Source: CAVORB01 sp963736235
GTDB lineage: Bacteria > Pseudomonadota > Gammaproteobacteria > Chromatiales > Chromatiaceae
NCBI GenBank assembly: GCA_963736235.1
Contig: CAVTOR010000001.1
Coordinates: 1-64,000 of the forward strand
Reading direction: 5' to 3'
Length of the DNA stretch: 64,000 nucleotides
Part shown: in pieces, positions 1-8,812 of the stretch
Layout of the letters: every line of letters starts with the position of its first letter
How positions within the stretch are numbered: the first letter of the stretch is position 1
The notes under the pieces: generated by a model
What the model saw: the letters and a program-made list of their open reading frames with translations, nothing else
Told to the model about the DNA's origin: nothing
Databases searched by the model: none
Program-made: the position numbers and the translations under genes

Positions 1-62
1 CCTGGTTCTTCGAGCCTCCCACTTGCGGACTATGTCGATTGCCGAAAACCCATGGGGATTAA

Positions 63-79
63 CCGAGCGCTACGCTCGG
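63..79. other. Short perfect inverted repeat upstream of the HbpS-like gene
   Basis: CCGAGCG, a three-base loop CTA, then CGCTCGG. It lies about 75 bases before the HbpS-like start. It could be the end of an upstream transcript or an operator. No T-run follows, so a terminator role is unproven. Confidence 0.3.
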
Positions 80-152
80 CTATACTTCTAGCTACGTGGA
101 GCGGCAAGCCGTCGGCAAGGACAACAGTGCTCCTATATGGAGGACGCTTAAC

Positions 153-683
153 ATGAACCTCTCAGAATCCAGATCTCGCCTCGTTCGTGTGACCTCCACC
201 TCCATCTGTTTCGGTCTCATTAGCTTCAGCGGCGCCCAGTCGATTGCCGACGATGTACTGCAGACGTTCAGGGGAGTAGCGCTTGAGACGACCGTTGAGC
301 TGGCGCAGGCCGCGATGGAAGCTTGTCGGGAAGGGGGGTACCAGGTTGCAGTAGCGGTAGTCGATCGTTCAGGCCTTGTTCAAGTGATACTGCGGGATCA
401 GCTAGCCGGACCGCACACGCTGGACGCTTCTCGTCGCAAGGCTTGGACTGCCGCAAGCTTGAAAGCCGACACAGGCACTATCGCGGAGGCCACAGGATCT
501 GGTACGGGTCAATCTGGTGCACGATTCGTAACCGACGCGATGATGATTGCGGGAGGCGTACCCCTCTACGGAGAAGGGGTACTCGTGGGTGCAATCGGGG
601 TCTCAGGGACCCCAAGTGCTGCTGAGGATCAAAAGTGCGCGGATAAAGGTGCTGACGCTTTGCAGGAGAAGTTGTTGTTCTGA
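153..683 (+). CDS. HbpS/GlcG-family secreted haem-binding-type protein
   Basis: The start at 153 is chosen because GGAGGA at 139-144 is a good ribosome binding site and the next residues form an export signal (basic stretch, then a hydrophobic segment ending near SGAQSIADD). The remaining protein has the GlcG/HbpS fold signature: an N-terminal helix with ALETTVELAQAA, the strand VAVAVVDRSG, a DAxxxKAWTA helix, and the C-terminal GGVPLYGEGVLVGAIGVSG loop. Family members bind haem or act as accessory sensors, and several are periplasmic. The role here is inferred from family only. It converges with the ankyrin gene downstream, with a hairpin between them. Confidence 0.8.
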   Translation: MNLSESRSRLVRVTSTSICFGLISFSGAQSIADDVLQTFRGVALETTVELAQAAMEACREGGYQVAVAVVDRSGLVQVILRDQLAGPHTLDASRRKAWTAASLKADTGTIAEATGSGTGQSGARFVTDAMMIAGGVPLYGEGVLVGAIGVSGTPSAAEDQKCADKGADALQEKLLF

Positions 684-740
684 AGAGTCGGGCGTTGATT
701 CTTTGCTTCGGGCCTTCACATTCAGAATCGTAGAAGAGCT

Positions 741-769
741 GCCTGCCCCAGCCAAACGGCTGGGGAGGC
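741..769. terminator. Hairpin between convergent genes
   Basis: GCCTgCCCCAGCC, loop AAAC, GGCTGGGGaGGC: a stem of about 12 bp with one bulge, between the 3' ends of the HbpS-like gene (stop at 683) and the ankyrin gene (stop at 777). Position suggests a bidirectional terminator. It lacks a clear T-run. Confidence 0.5.
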
Positions 770-776
770 ACGTCGG

Positions 777-1259
777 TCAGTTGCCAGCTTGTTCCAGCAA
801 GGCTACAGCCTCCTGCTGCTCTTTTGCCTTTGCGTAATCCAAGGCAGTGTTGCCCTTATCGTCCTTGACTGCCAGATCGGTTCCAGCCTCTACGAGCATT
901 TTCACCGTCGCCGCTTTGCCACCTGCATACTTTGTGGCGCAGATCAACGGCGTATCACCTTGGCTGTTCTGGACGTTCGGGTCCGCCCCGCGGTCCAGTA
1001 GGACCCGCATTGCATCGACTTGGTTCTCCACGGCGGCGTTGTTCAGCGCAAAGCTTCCATTGCTGGTGCGTTCATTAAGGTTCACCCCGCTAGCGAGCAG
1101 GGCGGAGACCTTAGCAGTGTCACCGCTTCCAGCGGCCTCATAGAGCGCATCAACATCACCAGCGACCACCGTGCCAACGATGCCGATCCAGGCAAAGGAC
1201 AAGACAAGAGCAGTTCGCGTGAGGCGATTTAGCCGGAGCCTCAGCGTTGGTGAGTTCAT
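777..1259 (-). CDS. Secreted ankyrin-repeat protein
   Basis: 160 residues. Residues 1-34 are an export signal (basic start, hydrophobic core LVLSFAWIGIVGTVVAG). About four ankyrin repeats follow, recognised by the LYEAAGSGDTAKVSALLASG, ALNNAAVENQVDAMRVLLDRG, TPLICATKY and TALDYAKAKEQQEAVALL patterns. Ankyrin repeats mediate protein-protein contacts; small periplasmic ankyrin proteins in proteobacteria often accompany redox enzymes such as catalase. No such partner is adjacent, so the partner is unknown. The start is supported by GAGGAAGC five bases upstream of the ATG. Confidence 0.85.
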   Translation of the reverse strand: MNSPTLRLRLNRLTRTALVLSFAWIGIVGTVVAGDVDALYEAAGSGDTAKVSALLASGVNLNERTSNGSFALNNAAVENQVDAMRVLLDRGADPNVQNSQGDTPLICATKYAGGKAATVKMLVEAGTDLAVKDDKGNTALDYAKAKEQQEAVALLEQAGN

Positions 1260-1599
1260 GATGAGCTTCCTCGCGTGGTGGTTCGCGTCGTCCCTACCTA
1301 CCGCTTAAGACTCCTTGATTGGTCAGTATAGTTGACTTCCATACATAGGAATCGGATGCGGTCGGACCACCGATGTTCGCCCCACGTCTGACAAGCATGC
1401 CTGGACGCAGTAAAAAAAGGGAGAACCCCTGCCGTCCGTCGTTGGCGATCAACTTCTGCTTTTGGCCGGTTGTTGCCGTCAGGGCCGCGTGAAGCGACCC
1501 AAGACCGTCTGACCCGCAGGCACCCGCAACAGCGGTGGACGAATTCGGTAGGGTCGGCGCGGATTGTTCGGAAAAATTCCCATGGAATAGAGTGCGCGA
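1260..1599. other. Intergenic stretch, nothing recognised
   Basis: About 340 bases between the ankyrin start and the helicase remnant. I see no open frame with a family signature, no RNA gene and no strong terminator. It probably holds the ankyrin promoter and degraded sequence upstream of the helicase remnant. Confidence 0.3.
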
Positions 1600-2624
1600 C
1601 AACGCGAGGGATCGGCCGCGGTCTTCGCCCATCTCGGGGCGGCGCTGCCGCACTACGATGCGGCCTGTGGGCTATTGCTCGACCATTGGCGGAACAAGAC
1701 CTTCAGCCGAGCAGCACCGGCCCTCGCCAGGCACCACCTGACCGAGCCGCGACTACGCCCGGCAGCGGCGCACGCCACTGCCTGGCTTCAGGTGACGGGC
1801 GCGCGCTCCGTGCTGCCACTCTGGGTAGGCCGCCGCTTTCCGAAAACCGCCCAGCTGATCCGGCGCCTGCCCGACGTCCCCTGCGGCGATCAGGACTGCA
1901 CCTGGTGCGCGGAGGTCCATGATCCCCGCGTCCAGCTTCGGCGCTGGTTCGGATTCGGCGGCTTCCGTCCATTGCCCGCCACCGCCTAGGGCGTCCGTGA
2001 CCGCACCCTGGGCCGCGGCGTACTGCTGGCGACGCTCCACGGCGCGAAACGCCTGGAGTTCCCGCACGTACTCATCACGGACGGCGGGTGGCGCGCGGGC
2101 CAGCCGCGGCTGAAGATGAACGTCGCCTCTTCTACGTCGGCATGACGCACGCCCGCCAGACCCTCACCCTGGGCTCCGTGATCGGCGCCGTCAACCCATG
2201 GTTCGACGAAATCGCGGGAGATTGGTTGGTGCGACTGCGCCCGCAATTGGCGCCTCCGCCCCCCGAGGTCACCGCCTGCCGCTACCGTTTGCTGTCGCCC
2301 GCCGAGCTCGACCTCGGCTACGCGGGGCGTTTCCCGCCCGACTACCGGATTGACACATGCCTGAACGCCTTGCAGACGACTGATGTGCTGCACGCTCGCG
2401 CCGCGGGTGACCGGATACTGCTCTGCGGCGATGACGGCTTCCCCGTTACCCGCCTGTCCAGGCTGGGATCGGACGAGTGGCTGCCGAAACTGTCGCGGAT
2501 CGAGTCGGTCAAGATCGTCGCCATGCTGCTTCGCCGTCAACGTGATGGTGATCCCGCCTTCGCGGAAGGATGCCGATCAGCCTCATGGGAGTTCCCATTG
2601 GTTGAGGTCGTGACTGGCGGATAG
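1600..2624 (+). pseudogene. Remnant of a RecQ/UvrD-type ATP-dependent DNA helicase
   Basis: Three frames hold consecutive pieces of one helicase. From about 1600 to 1989 the frame reads AHLGAALPHYDAACGLLLDHW and later LRRWFGFGGFRPLP, which resembles the region just before the first helicase domain of long RecQ-family proteins. From about 1994 the frame reads GVLLATLHGAKRLEFPHVLI, which is motif V of a UvrD-like C-terminus. Then 2088-2624 carries DERRLFYVGMTHARQTLTL (motif VI) and the C-terminal tail. The whole ATPase core between these pieces is missing, and the frame changes near 1990 and 2100. I infer internal deletion plus frameshifts, so a dead gene. Confidence 0.7.
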
Positions 2625-3074
2625 ATCGTGCGAGTAGCGCCACACCCCAAGGGGGCGCCGATGCTCCGTGATCGCCCGCGGAGCGGCGAACGGGCTCCTT
2701 TCCAACTGCCGGCCGTCTCAATTTCGTTCCGACCGGCAGGCCCATTGTAATGTGACCTGCCACGCAAAAACCTGTTGGCCCGCCGATTACCATAGGAATC
2801 ACCGTGTTGCGCGCGGATGTGGACTCGCAGACCCATCCCCCCAATACGGCGGGGGCGACGATATGGGATTGATACCGGTGGCCCTGGCAACAGGACAGCG
2901 CTTTGCAAGCTCGCGGGAGCGAGGACCAAGCCCTGATCTGTGTCGGCAGCCCGTCTGCTGCACCTGGCGAGCTTACGGAAAAGCGTCGTACGGCCAATCC
3001 AGGATTCCACCACCCGAGCCCGCTCGAACGCCCTTTTTTCGGCAAACCACGTACTCAAAGGGACCGACAGCAAA
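2625..3074. other. Intergenic stretch, nothing recognised
   Basis: About 450 bases between the helicase remnant and the haem-c/HAMP sensor. No convincing coding signature on either strand and no tRNA-like fold was seen. It presumably includes the promoter of the downstream gene. Confidence 0.3.
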
Positions 3075-3968
3075 ATGAACGCACTCGCAGACAAAGGCGC
3101 GCCGCGCCGCAGCGTATCTCGCCGCTTCAACCTGGCCTTGTTGATGCTTTACTTGTTGAGCATCGCTATCGCCGCCCCCGTCATCTACGTCACAACCGAA
3201 CGCCAGGTCTACCAGCAGGCAGACAAAGAGCTCAGGATGCTGGTGGACATGGTGCGATCCATTCAGGGCTATGTGGCAGGCCACTTACGCCCCTTCTTCA
3301 TGGAAAAGGGTATGTTCCTTTCCGCCGGCTTCTCGGGCATCGTGGCGACCTCGCTCGTCGCGGAGGAGTTCGCCAAGCACCAGCCCGGTTACTACATCAA
3401 GAACGTCTCGGACAATCCCCTCAATCCGAAAAACTCTCCCCAGCCGTTCGAGCAGCAGCTCCTGAGCCGGTTTCGCGCCGACCGCTCAATGGGGGAAATC
3501 ACGGAGGTCGGCGCCCTCAACGGCAAGCGCATGCTGGTCTCCGCGGCACCAAAGGAAAGCAAGAAGGGCTGCCTCAAGTGCCACGGTGAGCCAAGCAAGG
3601 CGCCGGACGAGATCAAGAAGACCTACGGCGAAACCTACGGCTATTACTACAAGGACGGCGACGTGGTCGGGGTGAGCCTGGTTGGCGTACCCGTGAACGA
3701 CGTGCAGGCCGTGGCGACCCAGCGCAGCCTCATCGCCATCGGTCTGCTGACCGCCCTGTTCGCCGTGATCTTCCTAAGCATCAACGTCCTGGTGCGCCGT
3801 AACCTGGTGAAGCCGATCCTCGAGATCTCGGATGCGGCGAAGGCCATCAGTCAAGGCCGAATGGACAGCCCGATGGAGAGTGAGCGCAACGACGAGGTCG
3901 GCGACCTCATCAAGTCCATCGAGCTGCTGCGCCGCAGCTTCGTGCAGGCCATGAAGCGGATGAGGTGA
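3075..3968 (+). CDS. Membrane sensor: Tll0287-like (DUF3365) haem-c domain plus HAMP, no output domain
   Basis: 297 residues from the ATG at 3075, chosen because the transmembrane helix (LALLMLYLLSIAIAAPVIYV) then sits at the N-terminus as expected. Residues about 40-215 are a periplasmic DUF3365/Tll0287-type domain. It contains a covalent haem motif, Cys166-Leu-Lys-Cys169-His170. A second membrane helix (LIAIGLLTALFAVIFLSINVLV) and a HAMP domain follow, and the protein stops after the HAMP helices. Family members sense redox state or ligands through the haem and usually signal to a kinase, cyclase or methyl-accepting domain. Here output must come from a separate partner or is lost. Confidence 0.85.
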   Translation: MNALADKGAPRRSVSRRFNLALLMLYLLSIAIAAPVIYVTTERQVYQQADKELRMLVDMVRSIQGYVAGHLRPFFMEKGMFLSAGFSGIVATSLVAEEFAKHQPGYYIKNVSDNPLNPKNSPQPFEQQLLSRFRADRSMGEITEVGALNGKRMLVSAAPKESKKGCLKCHGEPSKAPDEIKKTYGETYGYYYKDGDVVGVSLVGVPVNDVQAVATQRSLIAIGLLTALFAVIFLSINVLVRRNLVKPILEISDAAKAISQGRMDSPMESERNDEVGDLIKSIELLRRSFVQAMKRMR

Positions 3969-3977
3969 CGCGGGACC

Positions 3978-4008
3978 GGAGACCCGATCCGCAGCGGATC
4001 GGGTCTCC
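3978..4008 (+). terminator. Strong hairpin after the haem-c/HAMP gene
   Basis: GGAGACCCGATCCGC followed by one base and then its exact complement GCGGATCGGGTCTCC. The 15-bp perfect stem starts ten bases after the stop codon. Only two T residues follow, so it may need Rho or act as an mRNA-stabilising end. Confidence 0.7.
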
Positions 4009-4087
4009 TTCGGCGCCAAGCCGACAAGAGAGGGTTACCGCTGTTGATAGAGGTGCCAACCGCACCATCAGTTTGCCAGGCCGATAG

Positions 4088-4140
4088 CTCTCTCCTCTCT
4101 CCTTCTCTCCTCTTTTCTCTCCTTCTCTCCTTCTCTCTCC
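4088..4140 (+). repeat. 53-base pure polypyrimidine tract
   Basis: Uninterrupted C/T run made of CTCTCC/TTCTCTCC units; the complementary strand is pure purine. It lies in the gene-free stretch 4009-4703, which otherwise shows no coding signature. Homopurine-homopyrimidine runs can form triplex (H-DNA) structures and are prone to slippage. Confidence 0.7.
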
Positions 4141-4703
4141 GTCCGCCCGTCCCTCCTTCCTTTCTGACCCGTCCGCAGGAACTCCGGCAACCGCCATACC
4201 GATACCCGCTCCACCGGCCTGCCGAACCGCTCCGCTCGCACGACCAACGTAGGGACTTCGGGCCGGCGTGAGAACAACGTATCTTCCCGCGATGCACCGA
4301 CGTCGACCCGATCTCGTCGTCCGTGCGGGCCGCTGGCGATCACCCGCGCTCACCAAGGCAGGGAACAGAGAGCGGAAGCGACTAGCTGGAAACGGTTATC
4401 GAGCAATCGCGGTGGTTGCGTATCGCCCCTCGGCCTAAGGACCGAAGTGGTTTATCTCCCGGGTAGGGCTTTCAACCGGACAGCAAACTGCCGTCAGATT
4501 TGTACGCTGAAGGGGATAGGAATGAGGACGGCGGGAGACCGCACGCGCGGACTCGGTCCCTTGCTCGGCCAGGATGGCCGAGGATCGGCACCCTGGAAAG
4601 GCAGGTTGCCGATAAGCGGCCCGCCAGGTCCCTGGGAAAGAATCGCGCAGTGACCCTCGCGGCTCCTCAGGGAAACCGAGGCCGGCAAGCCCCAACCGGC
4701 GGG
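4141..4703. other. Gene-free stretch downstream of the PATAN-like gene
   Basis: No coding signature. Several short GC-rich hairpins are present, including CGGCCAGGATGGCCG at about 4566-4580 and a loose CCGG...CCGG stem just beyond the stop of the downstream minus-strand gene. None has a T-run and none matches a riboswitch I recognise. Confidence 0.3.
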
Positions 4704-5249
4704 TCAGTTCAGAACGGCGGCAAGCTCCGCGTGGGCGCGGGACCGGAAGCTCTCTGCCTCGGCCATGTTGTCGATCTCGTGCGCCAGCTTCTCGACCACC
4801 TGCCTGCATTTGTCCGGGGAATCAAGACCGCCGGCGGAATCGATTGTCTCCTGGCAGACCAGCGGCGCGATCGGTCCCATGTATTCCTTCAGCATCTTGC
4901 ACAGCACGCTCTGAACCCACTGGCAGTCGCTCGCCTCGGCGTCGCCTTCCTCCTCCACCATCAGGAGTGACAACAGGGTTTCGCTCGCCGGCAGTTGGCC
5001 CCCGAGTCCGCGGTGCGCACCAGCGCCTTCTTCCATGCGGAAACTACCGGAGTGCATCTTGCGGATCATCGGCACCGCCCGCTCTCCGCGCTTGGGGCCG
5101 CAGATCAGCGAGACGATCTCACCGCGATCGACACTCGCGATGATCAAGTGATTGTCGTCGGTACGCACGTAGACGGTGCTGCTGCGACGGTCTTTGACCA
5201 GTGAGCTGAGAAGATCGATGAACTGACTGCGAGTGATATTGCCATTCAT
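4704..5249 (-). CDS. Conserved hypothetical protein with an N-terminal PATAN/DUF4388-like region
   Basis: 181 residues from the ATG at 5249, chosen because the conserved-looking text starts at MNGNITRSQFIDLL. Residues 5-65 (LLSSLVKDRRSSTVYVR, a strand with HLIIASVDRGEIVSLICG) resemble the PATAN/DUF4388 domain, which links a small regulatory fold to phosphorelay or second-messenger pathways. The C-terminal 100 residues are helical with four cysteines and no family I recognise. The nearest signalling neighbour is the haem-c/HAMP protein on the opposite strand. The domain assignment is tentative. Confidence 0.55.
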   Translation of the reverse strand: MNGNITRSQFIDLLSSLVKDRRSSTVYVRTDDNHLIIASVDRGEIVSLICGPKRGERAVPMIRKMHSGSFRMEEGAGAHRGLGGQLPASETLLSLLMVEEEGDAEASDCQWVQSVLCKMLKEYMGPIAPLVCQETIDSAGGLDSPDKCRQVVEKLAHEIDNMAEAESFRSRAHAELAAVLN

Positions 5250-5679
5250 TTTCTTGGCCTCAATTAGGAGCCGATCGCGGCTATCATGAACGCGCCGGCG
5301 CCATCGTTCGTTTTCCTGCGCTGGACAAGTGGCGTGCGCCACTCGCCGCCACTGTCACCAGCCAATATTGCTTCTGCGCAGGGGCCGTTTCGGACTCTGG
5401 AACCATCCGCGGAGTCGAAGCCCTGATCCATGCCCATCGGAGCCTGGTGAAGAGTACGGACATATTCCTGCGGCAAACTGCCGTGTGTCGTTGGAGCTAG
5501 GATCCGGTACATCGCGGTACGCTGCGTTTCGTCATATTCTCCGCCCGGACCGTACGATTATTATTCTACAGAGTTCAGGGCCTTTTTCGATTCGCCACAT
5601 CGGCTTTTGTGACCTGAGACCTTCTTTTCGCCACCGATCCTTGTGTTTTGTGACCCGTAACGCTCTTTTTCCGACACCG
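5250..5679 (+). promoter_or_regulatory. Upstream region of the ALS-like gene with an imperfect direct repeat
   Basis: About 430 bases without a convincing gene. Just before the ALS-like start there are two copies of a block of about 38 bases, 5603-5638 and 5645-5682. Each runs from G[C]TTTTGTGACC through a T-rich segment to CACCGAT. The second copy overlaps the ATG at 5680, and no Shine-Dalgarno sequence is visible. The duplication could hold operator sites or be a chance duplication. Confidence 0.35.
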
Positions 5680-7413
5680 ATGAAATGCACCCCCCGAACC
5701 GGCGCCGCCCTCCTCTTCGACGTCCTCACCGACCTCGACGTGGACTATATATTCGGTCATACCGGGGGCGCCGTCATCCCGCTTCACGTTGAGCTCAACC
5801 GGCGCATGAAGCGGGGAGAGAAGACGCCCAGATTCATCCTGTTCCGCCAAGAGGGGGGCGCGGGGCACGCCGCCGAGGGTTACGCGCGAACCTGCGGCCG
5901 GGTCGGGGTGGCGCTGGCGACCTCCGGACCCGGGTCTACGAACCTCGCCACCCCGATCGCCGATGCCCACAAGGACTCGATTCCGACGCTGTTCATCACC
6001 GGCCAGGTGCCTAGCTTCGCCATCGGCACGGACGCCTTCCAGGAGGTGGACACCATCGGCATGACCCGCCCCATCTCCAAGCACAATTACCTGGTCAAGG
6101 ACGTGCGCGACCTGGAATGGGTCCTGCGCGAGGCCTTCACCCTGGCCCAGAGCGGTCGCCCCGGGCCAGTCGTGGTGGATATCTGCAAGGACGCGCAACT
6201 GGCACCCCTGACCGAGCAGAATCCCCCGCGCAAGCGCCATCGGGAGCCGATCCGTTTCGTTCCCGCGCAGGCCGACGCCATTCTGGACGAGCTCGCCGCT
6301 GCCGAACGCCCGGTAATCAAGGCGGGCGGTGGCATCATCCATGCCAACGCGGCAGAGATCTTGCGCCGCTTCGCCGAGCGCTTCGACACCCCGGTCACCA
6401 CCACCTTCAACGCCCTTGGCGCGATGCCGTTCGGGCACCGTCACAATCTGGGCATGCCGGGAATGCACGGCACCATTCCCGCCAATTACGCCCTGCGCGA
6501 AGCGGACTTCATCCTGACCTTAGGAGGGCGGTTCGACGATCGCGTCGCGGTCAAGGGGTTTTCCGCAGGCAAGCGCATCGCCCACGTGGACATAGACCCA
6601 TCCGAGATCGACAAGACGGTAAAGACGGACCTCTCGGTCGCCGCGGAGCTCGGCACCTTCTTCCGCCACGCGCTGGCGAGCGGCCGTAGCGCCCAACACG
6701 CGGACTGGCTTGGGCGTGTCGCCGCCTGGCGGACCCAGATGCCGAAACCTTATCTGCAAGCGGATCACGTCAAGCCGCAGGCCGTCGTCGAGGCCATCTC
6801 GGAGGCGACCGCCGGCGATGCCACGCTGGTCACCGGCGTGGGGCAGCATCAGATGTGGTCAGCCCAATACTATCGCTTCAGCCGCCCACGGCAGTGGATC
6901 AGCTCCGGCGGGCTCGGAACCATGGGCTTCGGGTTGCCGGCCGCAATTGGGGCCTGGTTCGCCAACCCCGAGAAGCCGGTTGTCCTGATCGACGGTGACG
7001 GCAGCTTCCAGATGAACATCCAGGAGCTGGGCACGGTGGTGGCCAATCGGATTCCGATCAAGATGTTCGTGCTCAACAACAGCTTTCTGGGAATGGTCCG
7101 TCAGTGGGAGGACATGATGGACGAGGGCCACCATTACGAGACCTGCCTCGCGCGCACCTCCGAATGCGAGCCCGGATGCGTGGACATGGAACGGGACTGC
7201 CGCCGCCAGATCCCGAATCTCACCGGCCTGCGCTTCGTCTACCCGCGGCTCAAGACCATGCGCATACGCGAGCCCCAACGCATGCGCGAGCAAGTGCGGG
7301 AGGCCCTCGCCCAGGAGGGGCCGATGCTGGTGGACGTCTGGATCGACAAGACGGAGAACGTGCTGCCCATGGTTCAACCCGGGCGGGGACTGGGGGAAAT
7401 GATCGAATCCTAA
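5680..7413 (+). CDS. Thiamine-diphosphate enzyme, acetolactate synthase large-subunit family
   Basis: 577 residues from the ATG at 5680, which places the conserved N-terminus at TGAALLFDVLTDL. The order is TPP-PYR domain (catalytic Glu58 in FRQEGGAGHAAEGYART), central FAD/nucleotide-type domain, and TPP-PP domain with the Mg/ThDP motif GDGSFQ...NN at about 440-470. This matches the IlvB family, which condenses two pyruvates to acetolactate. Two features differ from housekeeping IlvB: no ilvN small subunit follows, and residues 489-507 carry a Cys-rich insert (C489, C496, C500, C507) after the WEDMMDEGHH stretch. It may be a paralogue with a different 2-oxo acid substrate. A structured repeat follows its stop. 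Confidence 0.85.
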   Translation: MKCTPRTGAALLFDVLTDLDVDYIFGHTGGAVIPLHVELNRRMKRGEKTPRFILFRQEGGAGHAAEGYARTCGRVGVALATSGPGSTNLATPIADAHKDSIPTLFITGQVPSFAIGTDAFQEVDTIGMTRPISKHNYLVKDVRDLEWVLREAFTLAQSGRPGPVVVDICKDAQLAPLTEQNPPRKRHREPIRFVPAQADAILDELAAAERPVIKAGGGIIHANAAEILRRFAERFDTPVTTTFNALGAMPFGHRHNLGMPGMHGTIPANYALREADFILTLGGRFDDRVAVKGFSAGKRIAHVDIDPSEIDKTVKTDLSVAAELGTFFRHALASGRSAQHADWLGRVAAWRTQMPKPYLQADHVKPQAVVEAISEATAGDATLVTGVGQHQMWSAQYYRFSRPRQWISSGGLGTMGFGLPAAIGAWFANPEKPVVLIDGDGSFQMNIQELGTVVANRIPIKMFVLNNSFLGMVRQWEDMMDEGHHYETCLARTSECEPGCVDMERDCRRQIPNLTGLRFVYPRLKTMRIREPQRMREQVREALAQEGPMLVDVWIDKTENVLPMVQPGRGLGEMIES

Positions 7414-7419
7414 GGAGGC

Positions 7420-7543
7420 GCTGATGATTGGCCATCCTGGCCAAAACCAGTACGCTACCCAGGAACCGCGGTCCTTGTGCGGCTTCATTTTCAATCGTTT
7501 TGGCGATTAAAAATGGCGTCACATCCATGCGCCGCGGGAAGCG
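7420..7543 (+). repeat. Structured dispersed repeat, copy 1
   Basis: Nearly the same sequence as the reverse complement of 18176-18303. Landmarks in order: ATTGGCCATCCTGGCCAA (palindromic), a variable hairpin, CATTTTCAATCG...CGATTAAAAATG (a second hairpin with one G-U pair), then GGCGTCACATCC and GCCGCGGGAAGCG. It fills the gap between the convergent ALS-like gene (stop at 7413) and the S1-domain gene (stop at 7552). It is likely a MITE/REP-like element serving as a 3' end structure. Confidence 0.75.
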
Positions 7544-7551
7544 AAGCCCCG

Positions 7552-8763
7552 CTATGTCTTCTTTTGCTGCTGCATGGACTCGCGCAACAGATCACCGAGG
7601 GTCCCGAAGCTCTTTTCGGGCGTTTCGTAATCGACGTACGACGTCGCCTGCGGGGCGCCGGACGCCTGCTTCGAGGCATCCAGCGACAGGCTGATGCGAC
7701 GCTTCTCCGGATCGACTCCGAGCACGGTCGCCTCCACTTCCTGTCCGCTCTTCACCACCTCTTGCGGGTGGCTCACCCGCCGCCCGGCGCCAAGCTCGCT
7801 GACGTGCACCAGGCCCTCGAGACCAGGCTCGATCTCGACGAAGACGCCGAAGGGCTGCAGGCGGGTAACGGTGCCCTTGACCCGCGACCCGACGGGGAAA
7901 CGCTGCGACGCGTCCTGCCACGGGTCCCTCGCCAGCGTGCGTATCGATAGCGCGATCTTCTCCGGGCGTTTCGGATTGTCGGTCTGCTCGATCCTGAGCA
8001 CCTGGACTTCGACCGGCTGGCCCTCGCGCAGCACATCGCTCGGATGCTTGACGTGGCCATAGGCGAGCTCGCTGACATGAACCATTCCTTCGACCCCGCC
8101 CAGATCGACGAAGGCGCCATAGTCCTTGACGGACGTCACGGTGCCAGCGAGCACGGCCCCCTCCTCTATGCGGGCGCGCGTTTCCGCCGCCAGCGCCTGC
8201 TGCTCCTCCTCGAGAATCGCCCGGCGTGACACCACCAGGTTCGGTCGCCTGCCGCCCTCGAGCTTGGTGATGCGGAAGCTCAGGTGCTGCCCGACGAACT
8301 CGCTCAAGTCCTCGACAAACCGGATGTCGACCTGGGAAGCGGGGCAGAATGCGCGCTGACCCGCGATCTGGACCTCGACCCCGCCCTTGATGGACCCGGT
8401 CACCCGCCCATCCACGGGCAGCTGCTGGCGATAGGCCTGCTCCAGCTCGGCGAGCCCATGCAGATGGCGAGCCTGTTGCGTGCCGAGCAGTAGGCTGCCA
8501 GTCTCCTCGTCGATACTGGTGACGGTCGCCTCGACCGTATCGCCAACGCCCGCGGTAAGGTTGCCGTCGGCATCGGTCAGGGCCGCGATCTCCATGATGC
8601 CCTCGGACTTGCCCCCGAGGTCGACGAAGACCTGCGCTTCGCCGATCGATACCACTTTTCCCTGCACCCGGTCGCCGACGCCGATGCTCGCCGGCTCGGT
8701 GGCCCCCGCATGCTCTTGCTCGTACTGCGCGAGCAACGCCTCGAAATCATCGCCATCTTTCAT
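7552..8763 (-). CDS. S1 RNA-binding protein with four S1 domains (RpsA-like)
   Basis: 403 residues. Four S1 (OB-fold) repeats at roughly 27-97, 112-185, 197-265 and 283-360. The last two are the most canonical (GTVTSVKDYGAFVDLGG, GVEGMVHVSEL; GTVTRLQPFGVFVEI, GLEGLVHVSEL). Ribosomal protein S1 of gammaproteobacteria has six domains and about 557 residues, so this is a shorter S1-type paralogue rather than RpsA itself. Such proteins bind mRNA or ribosomes and affect translation or RNA stability. It lies 50 bases downstream of the HupE operon in the same direction and could be co-transcribed. The structured repeat lies just past its stop. Confidence 0.9.
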   Translation of the reverse strand: MKDGDDFEALLAQYEQEHAGATEPASIGVGDRVQGKVVSIGEAQVFVDLGGKSEGIMEIAALTDADGNLTAGVGDTVEATVTSIDEETGSLLLGTQQARHLHGLAELEQAYRQQLPVDGRVTGSIKGGVEVQIAGQRAFCPASQVDIRFVEDLSEFVGQHLSFRITKLEGGRRPNLVVSRRAILEEEQQALAAETRARIEEGAVLAGTVTSVKDYGAFVDLGGVEGMVHVSELAYGHVKHPSDVLREGQPVEVQVLRIEQTDNPKRPEKIALSIRTLARDPWQDASQRFPVGSRVKGTVTRLQPFGVFVEIEPGLEGLVHVSELGAGRRVSHPQEVVKSGQEVEATVLGVDPEKRRISLSLDASKQASGAPQATSYVDYETPEKSFGTLGDLLRESMQQQKKT

Positions 8764-8812
8764 GGCCGCGAGTCTACCACCAAACCTGCGGCCAAACGCC
8801 TTTCGTCCAACC

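Noticed and set aside
4561..4585. Third copy of the dispersed structured repeat
   Set aside because: Only the palindrome CGGCCAGGATGGCCG is shared; the flanking landmarks are missing.
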